Source: Nitrospirota bacterium
Lineage (GTDB): Bacteria; Nitrospirota; Leptospirillia; Leptospirillales; Leptospirillaceae
Direction of reading: 5' to 3'
DNA: 64,000 nt
Assembly: GCA_027314645.1 (NCBI GenBank)
Contig: DAHVAL010000001.1
Coordinates: forward strand, 109,205 to 173,204
The translations under genes were made by a program, and so were the position numbers. How positions within the stretch are numbered: the stretch's first letter is position 1; the number at the start of each line of letters is the position of its first letter. The notes under the pieces are model-generated. The model did no database searches. It saw only the letters and a program-made list of their open reading frames with translations, and had not been told where the DNA came from. Positions 17,684 to 25,637 of the stretch are shown piece after piece.

Positions 17684-19255
17684 ATGGAGAGCTTGGAACT
17701 TTCTATGGCGGCCCCCATGGAGAGCCGTCCCCTGAGCGGGTACCGCCGCATCCTTTTTGTCTGGCTTCCCGTTCGGAAGATCTACCCCGTAGGGATCGGC
17801 TATCTGGCCAACTGGATTCATCGGGAGCACCCGGAGGTCGCAATCGAGGTGCTTGACCTTACGCGCTTCGAAGAGCCTGATCAGATGTCTGCCCTGAGCC
17901 GCAAGATCGCCGAGTTTTCGCCGGACCTCCTGGCCTATTCGTGGCGGGACGTTCAGATCTTTGCCCCCCACGAGGGGGATAATTCCCTTCGGCGTGCGTT
18001 CGAATTCTATTACTCCCCCAATCTTCTGACGCGCGCCTATGCGGCCTGGGACGGGGTGCGCATGGTCTGGAAATACCGGTCCGAATTTCACAAAAAACTC
18101 CGGTTCATCAGGGAAGGGGTCCGGAGGGCTCCTGGGGCCCAAGTCATGGTGGGGGGCGGAGCATTTTCCGTTTTTGCCGAACAGATCATCCGCCTGCTCC
18201 CGGAGGGCGTGATCGGTGTCGTCGGGGAAGGCGAGGAGGCCATGATCAAGCTTCTCGAAGGCCGTTCCCTCGGAGACGAACGGGTGATCACCCGGAAGGG
18301 GAAGCAGATCATCCTGGGCAAGAAGGAAGGCGCCGTCGAGATCCGGAGGGCTCCCTTCGACCTTGCCTACCTCGAATCGGTTTATCCCGGCCACGAGATG
18401 TACCACGGAAAGCCGGTGGGGATTCAGACCAAGAGAGGATGTCCCTACGGGTGTTCCTTTTGCCTCTATACCTATATCGAAGGCAAGAGGGTGTACTACC
18501 GGGACCCCGAAGATGTCGTCGATGAAATCCGCCAGTACCAGGAGAGATGGGGGGTCCGGAATTTCTGGTTTGCAGACGCTCAGTTCATCCCCGGCGTGAA
18601 AGCGGTTCCTGAGGCGGTCTCCCTTTTGAAGGCATTAAGGGACAGCAACCTCGGGATCACTTGGAGCGGCTACATTCGGACCAGCCTCATCTCGATGGAG
18701 ATGGCCAAACTCATGGTGGAGTCGGGGATGGGGGATCTGGAGGTGGCCATCACCTCGGGGTCCCAGGAGATCCTCGATTCCCTGAAGATGGGCTTCAAGC
18801 TCGAAGGATTGATGGAAGGCTGCCGCAACCTCAAGGAGGCGGGATACAAGGGAAAGATCATCCTTAATTACTCCCTCAACGCTCCCGGAGAAACCCCCGA
18901 ATCCCTGGCGGAAGCGGTCGCAAGCTATGAGGCCATCTGTGACCTCTTCGGTCCGGAAAATGTGTATCCGATGGTCTTCTTTTTGGCGGTTCAGCCCCAT
19001 ACAAGCTTTGAAAAGCGCCTGATGCGGGAAGGCTGGCTCGAGGAAAACTACGACCCGATCTCTTTAAACCCCTGGACGATCCGGAAGCTTCTCTACAACC
19101 CGGGGCCCCTGGGAGAACTGATCGCGAAAGCCTGCCTTGTGGCCTGGGACATCGAGCCCATGGCGATGGGACGGGTCGTCATGCGCGAGATAAAGAAGTC
19201 TCTCGGCTTGGCGGGGGTTCACGTAAAAGGATCCGCCGTGGCCCAGGCTTCGTGA
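17684..19255 (+). CDS. B12-binding-type radical SAM protein in quinone cluster
   Basis: A 523-residue protein with an N-terminal cobalamin-binding-like Rossmann region (about 20-190, with GGGAFSVFAEQI and VVGEGEEAM as in B12-radical SAM enzymes) and a radical SAM core whose cluster motif is CPYGCSFC (C253, C257, C260). There is no DxHxxG cobalamin ligand, so B12 would bind base-off without a protein ligand, or not at all. ATG 17684 directly follows the ubiE-like stop, and the 3' end overlaps the next reading frame. Between ubiE and ubiA homologs it most likely modifies the quinone ring (methylation or hydroxylation). The reaction is inferred from context only. Confidence 0.85.
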   Translation: MESLELSMAAPMESRPLSGYRRILFVWLPVRKIYPVGIGYLANWIHREHPEVAIEVLDLTRFEEPDQMSALSRKIAEFSPDLLAYSWRDVQIFAPHEGDNSLRRAFEFYYSPNLLTRAYAAWDGVRMVWKYRSEFHKKLRFIREGVRRAPGAQVMVGGGAFSVFAEQIIRLLPEGVIGVVGEGEEAMIKLLEGRSLGDERVITRKGKQIILGKKEGAVEIRRAPFDLAYLESVYPGHEMYHGKPVGIQTKRGCPYGCSFCLYTYIEGKRVYYRDPEDVVDEIRQYQERWGVRNFWFADAQFIPGVKAVPEAVSLLKALRDSNLGITWSGYIRTSLISMEMAKLMVESGMGDLEVAITSGSQEILDSLKMGFKLEGLMEGCRNLKEAGYKGKIILNYSLNAPGETPESLAEAVASYEAICDLFGPENVYPMVFFLAVQPHTSFEKRLMREGWLEENYDPISLNPWTIRKLLYNPGPLGELIAKACLVAWDIEPMAMGRVVMREIKKSLGLAGVHVKGSAVAQAS

Positions 19256-19278
19256 GCGCAAGGGAGGACCGGCAAGCC

Positions 19279-19776
19279 ATGGAAACCCTCCTGGAAGGAC
19301 AGATCCCTGAAGGGTTTCCCCGGCTTCCGGGACCCTTCAGGATGCTCCTTGGACTCGACGGAACGCTGACCCGTTCTCTGACGTTTCTCACAGGGGAGGC
19401 GGTCAAGGTCGAAACGGTCCGCTTGCCGGAGTCCCTCGATGGGGTCAGAAAAGTGTTCCTGCGCGTTCCGATCCATGGACGGCTGGTTTTTGCCCGAACT
19501 CGCGTCATGGCCCGTTCCTCGCGAACACTGGAAGGGGACATCGCGTCATTGTTGAAGGGAGATTTGGCCATCGGGCAGTCGATGGAGGCCCGGTTCGGTC
19601 CCCTCGTGAAGGATCAATTTGCCATCTTTTCAGTGTCCGGGGCGTACGATCCCGACGGTCCGGAGGAGATCGGCCCAATCTGGGCCCGCTCCTATCGAAT
19701 GAGCACGCGCGACGGGTTTTCCCTCAAAATTGAGGAATTTTTTCTTCCGACCCTCCTCCGACTCTCGGGAGGGTGA
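19279..19776 (+). CDS. Chorismate pyruvate-lyase-like protein (UbiC/DUF98 fold)
   Basis: A 165-residue protein matching the chorismate lyase fold family: LLGLDGTLTRSLTFLTGEAVKVE near the N-terminus, ARSYRMSTRDGFSLKIEEFF near the C-terminus with the conserved Arg and Glu. The family converts chorismate to 4-hydroxybenzoate, the substrate of the UbiA enzyme encoded just downstream. ATG 19279 is chosen for its AGGGAGGA site. A GTG at 19252 overlapping the previous stop would add nine residues. Confidence 0.82.
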   Translation: METLLEGQIPEGFPRLPGPFRMLLGLDGTLTRSLTFLTGEAVKVETVRLPESLDGVRKVFLRVPIHGRLVFARTRVMARSSRTLEGDIASLLKGDLAIGQSMEARFGPLVKDQFAIFSVSGAYDPDGPEEIGPIWARSYRMSTRDGFSLKIEEFFLPTLLRLSGG

Positions 19777-19782
19777 GCCAGG

Positions 19783-20649
19783 ATGTCCGGACGCTTGAGC
19801 GCGACCCTGGATCTGATTCGGTTCGATCGCCCGGTGGGGTCGCTGCTCCTTTTTCTTCCGGCGGGGTGGTCCATCCTGCTTGCGCATCCGGGCGACGTCG
19901 AATGGAAGTGGCTGGCCATATTCTTGATGGGGTCCTTTCTGACCCGCTCGGCGGGGTGCGTCATCAACGACCTCTTCGATCGGGACCTCGACCGGAAGGT
20001 GTCCCGGACGAAGTCCCGGCCTTTGGCGGCCGACCGGCTCTCTCCCCGCTATGCCGCCGGAGTCTTTTTCGCTCTGACCATGGCTTCGGCCTCCCTTCTC
20101 CTGTTCTTCTCGAAAACAGCGATTCTTGTGGCGGTGCTGGGGTACGGGACCGCCGTCGTCTATCCTCTGATGAAGCGTTTTTTCCCCCTCCCCCAGCTGT
20201 TCATGGGGGTCCCCTTCGGGGCGACAGCCCCGCTCATGGCGTGGGTCCAGATATCGGGGGGATTTTCCCGGGCGGGAGTGTGTCTCTCTCTGGCCGGGCT
20301 TTTCTGGGCCACAGCCTACGATCTGATCTACGCAGTGGCCGATCTTGCAGATGACCGCCTGGCTGGAATAAAATCTGGGGCCGTCACCTTCGGCGATCGT
20401 CTCTGGATGGTGTTCCTGTTTTTATCGATCCTTGCCGTGACGCTTCTGTGGGAGGCCGGACGGACGCTTCCCCAGTCCGGATGGCTGTTTCTGGCACTTG
20501 TTCTTTTTCTTGTGGTTGTAGGATGGCAGTCCCTCCGGATGAAGCGGGGGCTGGACCCAGAGGAGCCTCTGCGCCTTTTTCGCTCTCATGTTCTTCTCGG
20601 AACTCTTGTGATGGCAGGCTTGTGGATCTCCTCGCCGATACTGGTCTGA
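19783..20649 (+). CDS. ubiA: UbiA-family 4-hydroxybenzoate polyprenyltransferase
   Basis: A 288-residue integral membrane prenyltransferase that attaches the polyprenyl tail to an aromatic acid. Both Mg-diphosphate motifs are present: NDLFDRDLD (62-70) and YDLIYAVADLADD (179-191). About eight or nine hydrophobic helices. The second motif is of the UbiA rather than MenA type. It begins six bases after the lyase-like gene; a hairpin terminator follows its stop. Confidence 0.93.
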   Translation: MSGRLSATLDLIRFDRPVGSLLLFLPAGWSILLAHPGDVEWKWLAIFLMGSFLTRSAGCVINDLFDRDLDRKVSRTKSRPLAADRLSPRYAAGVFFALTMASASLLLFFSKTAILVAVLGYGTAVVYPLMKRFFPLPQLFMGVPFGATAPLMAWVQISGGFSRAGVCLSLAGLFWATAYDLIYAVADLADDRLAGIKSGAVTFGDRLWMVFLFLSILAVTLLWEAGRTLPQSGWLFLALVLFLVVVGWQSLRMKRGLDPEEPLRLFRSHVLLGTLVMAGLWISSPILV

Positions 20650-20661
20650 CGTAATTATTGG

Positions 20662-20688
20662 GGGCAAGCCATTGGCTTGCCCTCTTTT
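20662..20688 (+). terminator. Rho-independent terminator after ubiA
   Basis: Perfect 9-bp stem GGGCAAGCC/GGCTTGCCC (20662-20670 with 20674-20682), loop ATT, followed by TCTTTT. It ends the quinone cluster transcript 13 bases after the ubiA stop. Confidence 0.8.
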
Positions 20689-20700
20689 AGGGAGGTGTCG

Positions 20701-21270
20701 ATGATCTCAGCAAAAAAATTTGTTTGGGTGGTGAGTGCGCTTGCCATGGTCATGCTCATGTCGTCGCAGGCCCGGGCCGCGAGGATTTTTGTGTCCAGTA
20801 CCGCTTTCAAGAATGGGGGAAAAATCTCCCAAAAGTATGTTTTTTCAGGGTTCGGATGCACCGGGAAAAATGTGTCCCCCCAGATCCGGTGGGGACGGCT
20901 TCCCCATGGAACGAAAAGCGTGGCTGTCACCATCTACGATCCCAATGCCCCGACCGGCTCCGGTTGGTGGCACTGGGTGGTGTACAACATTCCTCCCACC
21001 GTTCACGAACTCCCGGAAGGGGTTGGCACGAAAAGCGGCGCCCTTCTCCCGAAGGGGGCACTTCAAGGGGTGACCGATTTTGGATCTCCGGGTTATGGAG
21101 GGCCTTGTCCGCCCAAGGGGGACAAACCCCACCATTACATCGTGACCGTCTATGCCCTCAAGACCGATAAACTGGACGTGGGGCCCGGGGCGTCACCGGC
21201 CCAAATCGGATACTTCATCCATTTTGCAACCGTGGCGAAAGGTCGGTTGATCGGCCGATATGGACGCTGA
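20701..21270 (+). CDS. Exported PEBP/YbhB-family protein
   Basis: A 189-residue phosphatidylethanolamine-binding-protein-like (YbhB/YbcL) protein. It starts with a Sec signal peptide (hydrophobic stretch about 7-20, ending at ARA), so it is periplasmic. The family core shows GFGCTGKNVSPQIRW, VTIYDPNAPTGSGWWHWVVYNIP and YGGPCPPKGDKPHHY, including the ligand-pocket Asp-Pro and His residues. ATG 20701 follows AGGGAGGTG. Molecular role in bacteria is not established. Confidence 0.9.
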   Translation: MISAKKFVWVVSALAMVMLMSSQARAARIFVSSTAFKNGGKISQKYVFSGFGCTGKNVSPQIRWGRLPHGTKSVAVTIYDPNAPTGSGWWHWVVYNIPPTVHELPEGVGTKSGALLPKGALQGVTDFGSPGYGGPCPPKGDKPHHYIVTVYALKTDKLDVGPGASPAQIGYFIHFATVAKGRLIGRYGR

Positions 21271-21320
21271 GAAGAACAGGCAAAGTCTCGGATGACGCCG
21301 GATCGATTTTGAATTCCGGC

Positions 21321-21349
21321 TTGCGATTTTTGATTTCTTTGGGTATGCT
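21321..21349 (+). promoter_or_regulatory. Candidate promoter for two small membrane proteins
   Basis: TTGCGA at 21321-21326 and TATGCT at 21344-21349 with a 17-base spacer, 66 bases upstream of the ATG at 21416. Each element matches the consensus at four of six positions. Confidence 0.4.
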
Positions 21350-21415
21350 CTCACACACGGCAATTCACCAGTTTGCCGACCGAACTTTTACATTATTCCG
21401 ATCGGAGGTTTCAAA

Positions 21416-21544
21416 ATGCCTCACATTCAAACCGTTGGAAACTGGACCGCGTTGGAGTGGGTGATTCCCGTCGGCCTCGCCTGTGCAATTATCGGCGGCT
21501 GGTTCATGGCCATTTCGTCCATCTATTCCAACCCTGACAAGTAG
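21416..21544 (+). CDS. Small single-pass membrane protein (42 aa)
   Basis: A 42-codon reading frame with ATG 21416 preceded by ATCGGAGG at a suitable distance. It encodes a polar N-terminus, one hydrophobic helix (about residues 14-35) rich in Gly/Ala/Ile, and a short charged tail. It is followed 36 bases later by another small membrane protein, as in pairs of tiny respiratory-complex subunits. I do not recognise the family; an accessory subunit of an oxidase or other membrane complex is only a guess. Confidence 0.6.
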   Translation: MPHIQTVGNWTALEWVIPVGLACAIIGGWFMAISSIYSNPDK

Positions 21545-21580
21545 GATTTCCTGCAGGCTCGTGTTTAGGATCGTGATCCT

Positions 21581-21766
21581 GTGAGTGCTCTTTCGGAAAT
21601 CAAAAAGATGTGGACCGATGCCCGGCCGATCTTCTTTATATTGGCCGGTGTCATCGGTCTTTTTCTCCTCCTGTTCGGCTCCATGATGTGGGGATTGCTT
21701 GGGAAGGACTCCTTCAGCAAATATGCCCACGGTCCCGCCACTCCCTCTTCCCAGGTCCAAAAGTAA
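21581..21766 (+). CDS. Small single-pass membrane protein (61 aa)
   Basis: A 61-residue protein from GTG 21581. It has a short charged amphipathic N-terminus, one strong transmembrane helix (about 18-40, Phe/Leu/Gly-rich) and a polar Ser/Pro tail. No family recognised. It is probably co-transcribed with the 42-residue membrane protein at 21416. The GTG start lacks a strong ribosome site (AGGATC), so coupling to the upstream gene is possible. Confidence 0.5.
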   Translation: MSALSEIKKMWTDARPIFFILAGVIGLFLLLFGSMMWGLLGKDSFSKYAHGPATPSSQVQK

Positions 21767-21962
21767 ACCCGGGGCATCAATCCGGCCCGGCGACGGGGTT
21801 TCCTTCTTCCGGCTTGATCGCATATCATGATTCTCCGGGCGCGATGCTTGAATTTCAAGGCCCGACCCGGGTAATCTGTCAAAATGCGTGCTAGTTTACT
21901 TTCCGAGGCGTCCGAAAATAAGAATTCATGAGTGAAGATGAATTTCAAGAAAGGATAGTTCC

Positions 21963-23333
21963 ATGGCGGGTGGGGAAGGACTGAGCGCGGTCGAAAAGAA
22001 AACTTTGGCCGGGCTCAGCATGATTTTTGCCATTAGAATGTTTGGTCTTTTCATCGTATTTCCGGTCATCAGCCTTTACGCGCGGATGCTGCCGGGGGCG
22101 GACCCGTTCTGGCTCGGGATGGCCTTGGGAGGGTACGGGCTTTCCCAGGCGCTGTTCCAGATCCCCTTCGGGATGCTGTCCGATCGGTTCGGACGAAAGA
22201 CCATGATTGTCCTGGGGCTTTTGATCTTCGCGGGAGGCTCGGTGGTTGCCGCCACGGCCCATACGGTCATGGGATTGTTTATCGGCCGTCTTATCCAGGG
22301 GTCCGGAGCGGTGGCTTCGGTCATCATCGCCCTGATGGCCGATCTTACGCGCGAAGAGTTTCGGACCCGCGCCATGGCGGGCATCGGGGTCTCGATCGGA
22401 CTTTCGTTCGCAGTCGGGATGGTCGTGGGCCCGATCGTGGGAGCCCATTACGGAGTGGCGTCCCTCTTCTGGCTCACCGGTTATCTGTCCGTCGCCGGCA
22501 TCGCCATCATTCTTTTTGTGGTGCCGAGCCCCCAAGGAGCGGTTCATAAGAACGAAATGGAACTCTCCCTGTCCCAGCTCGGGTACGTCCTCAAGAACCC
22601 GGCCCTTTTGAGAATCGACATCTCCGTCTTCATGCTGCATCTGTTCCTGACGGCGATATTTGTCAGCTTTCCGGTGCTCCTGCACCACTACATGCCCGCC
22701 TCGAATATGTGGAAGGTGTACCTTCCCGTGATCCTCGGGGGCATGTTCTTGATGGTGCCGGGCATGATTGTGGCGGAGAAGCGGAAGAAGCTGAAGATGG
22801 TGTACCTTCTGGCCATCGGATTGATCGTGGCAAGCTTCCTCGTCTTCCTTTTGGGCTACCGAAGCGAATTCGGCCTGATCGCGGGCCTCACCGTCTTTTT
22901 CATCGGATTCAATCTCCTTGAGCCCCTCATGCCCTCGATCATGACTCGTTTTGTGCGGACGCGGACGCGGGGCACCTCATCGGGGGTGTTCAATATGAGC
23001 CAATTCATCGGCGCGTTTCTGGGGGGGGCCTTGGGAGGGGCTCTGGTCACGATCTCCGATGAAGCCCTTTTTATCGGCCTGCTCGTGATCTCCATTCTGT
23101 GGTTCGTCATCGCGCTTGGTTTGACCGATCCCAATCTCCTCGAAACCTTCGAACGTCCCGTGGTGCATGAACTGACCGATCCCATGCCTCTTGTCCGCCA
23201 GATGGGAGACATGGCCGGGGTGATCGATTGCCGGTACAAGGAGTCGGAGAAGATCCTCTGGGTCAAGTATCTCAAGGACCGCATTTCCCCGGAAGATCTG
23301 GAAAGAAAGCTGGCCGGTTTGCTCGGAGCCTGA
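21963..23333 (+). CDS. MFS transporter, YajR-like
   Basis: A 456-residue major facilitator with 12 hydrophobic helices. The loop 2-3 motif A (GMLSDRFGRKTMI) and a YajR-like N-terminus (IRMFGLFIVFPVISLYA) place it near the YajR efflux group. The final 60 or so residues form a soluble domain (DMAGVIDCRYKESEKILWVKYL), matching the small C-terminal ferredoxin-like domain of YajR. The substrate is unknown. ATG 21963 follows AAGAAAGGATAG. Confidence 0.88.
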   Translation: MAGGEGLSAVEKKTLAGLSMIFAIRMFGLFIVFPVISLYARMLPGADPFWLGMALGGYGLSQALFQIPFGMLSDRFGRKTMIVLGLLIFAGGSVVAATAHTVMGLFIGRLIQGSGAVASVIIALMADLTREEFRTRAMAGIGVSIGLSFAVGMVVGPIVGAHYGVASLFWLTGYLSVAGIAIILFVVPSPQGAVHKNEMELSLSQLGYVLKNPALLRIDISVFMLHLFLTAIFVSFPVLLHHYMPASNMWKVYLPVILGGMFLMVPGMIVAEKRKKLKMVYLLAIGLIVASFLVFLLGYRSEFGLIAGLTVFFIGFNLLEPLMPSIMTRFVRTRTRGTSSGVFNMSQFIGAFLGGALGGALVTISDEALFIGLLVISILWFVIALGLTDPNLLETFERPVVHELTDPMPLVRQMGDMAGVIDCRYKESEKILWVKYLKDRISPEDLERKLAGLLGA

Positions 23334-23352
23334 CGGCAAAAGGAAGGTCCGC

Positions 23353-24375
23353 GTGACTCCCATTCGGCGATTTCGCCTCTCTGTTGGACTCTTCCTCTTC
23401 CTGATCGGAGGAGGAACCTTCGGGTACATGGAAATCGAGGGATGGGGATGGGTGGATTCCCTCTTCATGACGGTCATCACGTTGTCCACCGTCGGTTACC
23501 AGACGGTGCACCCCCTCGACCAGGCGGGCCTCTTTTTTACGATGGGACTGATCATCGTGGGGGTCGGAACACTGGGGTATGCCATTGCCACCTTATCCGA
23601 GATCATTCTCGAAGGGCATTTGCGGAGTTTCTGGGGAGGCCGCAAGATGGAACGCATGATCGAAAAACTTGAAGGTCATATCATTGTCTGTGGTTTCGGC
23701 CGCATCGGCTCGCCGGTCGCCGACGCCCTCCATGCCCGCAAGATCCCGTTTGTGGTGGTCGAGGAAAATCCCGAGCTGGTCAAGGAGATCGTGGCAAAGA
23801 AGTATTTGACCCTCATGGGAAACGCCACCGAAGAAGGCGTGCTCGAAAAAGCCGGAATCGGAAGGGCGCAGGCCCTTCTGGTCACGCTCTCGACCCGCGT
23901 GGCCGATGCCGCCTATATCATCATGAGCAGCCGGATCGATCATCCTTCCCTGACGATCATCGCCATGGCCAACGACGCCAAAACGGAATCCAAGTTTCTC
24001 CGGGCAGGGGCCAATAAGGTCGTCTCCCACTTTCTCCTTGGTTGCAACCGGATGGTCATGGCGTTAACCCAGCCGACCCTTCTCGATGTCATGGATATCG
24101 TGACGACCAGGGACGGAATGGGGCTGGCCTTTGACGAGATGGTCGTCCCGGAGATGTCCCCTTTTTGTGACCTCTCGATCGAGGAGATCGCCAAAAAGTT
24201 CATTGTCCGATCTCACATCATCGCCATCCGGCCGGCCGGAGGAAAAAATTTCGTCCTTCCCACCGCCCAGAGCATCCTCCGGGCTCGGGATCAGATCGTG
24301 ATCATCGGGACAAGGGAGGAGTTTGAACGCATCAGGGAGATGGCCGGAGATGGTCGCACCATGGTTTCGTCTTGA
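23353..24375 (+). CDS. Potassium channel with RCK (TrkA-N/TrkA-C) domain
   Basis: A 340-residue ion channel subunit. Two transmembrane helices flank a pore loop with the selectivity filter TVGYQ (46-50). The cytoplasmic part has an RCK Rossmann domain (VCGFGRIGS, 112-120) and a TrkA-C-like domain at the end (about 245-335). The layout is that of MthK-type Kch channels. GTG start 23353 follows AAGGAAGG. It lies 19 bases after the MFS gene, suggesting co-transcription. Confidence 0.92.
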   Translation: MTPIRRFRLSVGLFLFLIGGGTFGYMEIEGWGWVDSLFMTVITLSTVGYQTVHPLDQAGLFFTMGLIIVGVGTLGYAIATLSEIILEGHLRSFWGGRKMERMIEKLEGHIIVCGFGRIGSPVADALHARKIPFVVVEENPELVKEIVAKKYLTLMGNATEEGVLEKAGIGRAQALLVTLSTRVADAAYIIMSSRIDHPSLTIIAMANDAKTESKFLRAGANKVVSHFLLGCNRMVMALTQPTLLDVMDIVTTRDGMGLAFDEMVVPEMSPFCDLSIEEIAKKFIVRSHIIAIRPAGGKNFVLPTAQSILRARDQIVIIGTREEFERIREMAGDGRTMVSS

Positions 24376-24396
24376 GACAAACGGGAGGGCTCCGAC

Positions 24397-25635
24397 GTGA
24401 AGTATGATGAAAGAACCCATTTTTCCGCCGCTTCCAACGCCGAATGGGTCGCCCGGGGAAGCCGCGCCCTGGTGGGGAACATCCGCCGCGAGGAAATTGT
24501 GTTCAGAAAGGGAAGGGGAGCGTGGCTTTACGATATCGAAGGGAGAGCCTTTCTGGATTTTGTGGGAGGAGTGGCGATCCATGTGCTCGGCCATTGCCAT
24601 CCCCGGGTGACGGTGTCGGTTCAGAAACAGGCACAACGCCTTCTTCACACCTCCAATCTTTATTATCATGAACCCCAGATTCTTCTTGCGGAATTTCTCG
24701 TGCGGGAAACCTTTGCGGATCGGGTATTCTTCTCGAACTCCGGAACCGAGGCCGTGGAAGCCGCGATCAAGCTCGCGCGTCGCTACGGAGCCGCATCGGG
24801 ACGCTTCGGCCTGCTTGGCATGGAGGGGAGCTTCCATGGGAGAACCCTTGGAGCCCTCACGCTCACGGGGCAGGAAAAAATCCGGGAAGGGATCGGCCCG
24901 CTTCCGGGAGGATTCGACTGGGCCCCGTTTAACGACTTCGACGCGGTCGTCCGGAAGGTGACTCCTGAGACGGTGGGGATCTTTGTGGAACCGATCCAGG
25001 GGGAAGGGGGGGTGATCCCCGCCGATCCGCTCTTTCTCAAGAGCCTTCGAAAGTTTACCCAGGAAAAGGACATCCTCCTCGTGTTCGACGAGATCCAGAC
25101 AGGCATCGGACGGACGGGCACACTTTTCGCCTACGAAGCCTACGACGTGATCCCGGATATTCTCCTTTCGGCAAAGGCTCTGGGGGGAGGCCTTCCCCTC
25201 GGGGCCCTTCTGACGACCTCGGCTCTTTCTGAGTTCCTCCCTCCGGGTTCCCATGGGTCGACCTTTGGCGGCAATCCCCTTGCCTGTTCCGCAGGGTTGG
25301 CGGTCTTGGAATCCCTTTATGAAGAGGGATATCTTCCCGATGGGGGGCAACGGATTGCCGAAACCCTCTGGCAGGAACTTGCCTCTCTCAAGGAGCTTTA
25401 TCCGGAATGGATCCTGGAAATTCGGGGACGGGGGATGATGATTGGACTGGTTCTTCCCAGCATGGCGAACGAAATCAAATATCGTTTTTTGCAGGAACGG
25501 GTGCTGGTGAACGCGACGGGACAGAAGGTGATCCGTCTTCTCCCCCCCGTCAACCTGTCGCTGGAAGAAATCGCCACCTTTATCGAGTCGGCGGAGCACG
25601 TTTTCGCGTCCATGGGAAAGCCGGGAGGATCCTGA
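24397..25635 (+). CDS. argD: Acetylornithine aminotransferase
   Basis: A 412-residue class III PLP aminotransferase. The PLP lysine is K260 in LLSAKALGGGLPLGA, with FFSNSGTEAVEAAIK, FDEIQTGIGRTG and the HGSTFGGNPLACSAG closing motif. It forms N-acetylornithine in arginine synthesis and may also transaminate related substrates. GTG start 24397 follows GGGAGGG. First gene of the argD-F-G-H run, with a two-base gap to argF. Confidence 0.94.
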   Translation: MKYDERTHFSAASNAEWVARGSRALVGNIRREEIVFRKGRGAWLYDIEGRAFLDFVGGVAIHVLGHCHPRVTVSVQKQAQRLLHTSNLYYHEPQILLAEFLVRETFADRVFFSNSGTEAVEAAIKLARRYGAASGRFGLLGMEGSFHGRTLGALTLTGQEKIREGIGPLPGGFDWAPFNDFDAVVRKVTPETVGIFVEPIQGEGGVIPADPLFLKSLRKFTQEKDILLVFDEIQTGIGRTGTLFAYEAYDVIPDILLSAKALGGGLPLGALLTTSALSEFLPPGSHGSTFGGNPLACSAGLAVLESLYEEGYLPDGGQRIAETLWQELASLKELYPEWILEIRGRGMMIGLVLPSMANEIKYRFLQERVLVNATGQKVIRLLPPVNLSLEEIATFIESAEHVFASMGKPGGS

Positions 25636-25637
25636 TT

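Noticed and set aside
21839-21950. An 11-base direct repeat (TGAATTTCAAG at 21849 and 21939), one copy extending to a palindrome, before the MFS gene
   Set aside because: Too short and only two copies; could be an operator, but chance cannot be excluded in this AT-richer gap.
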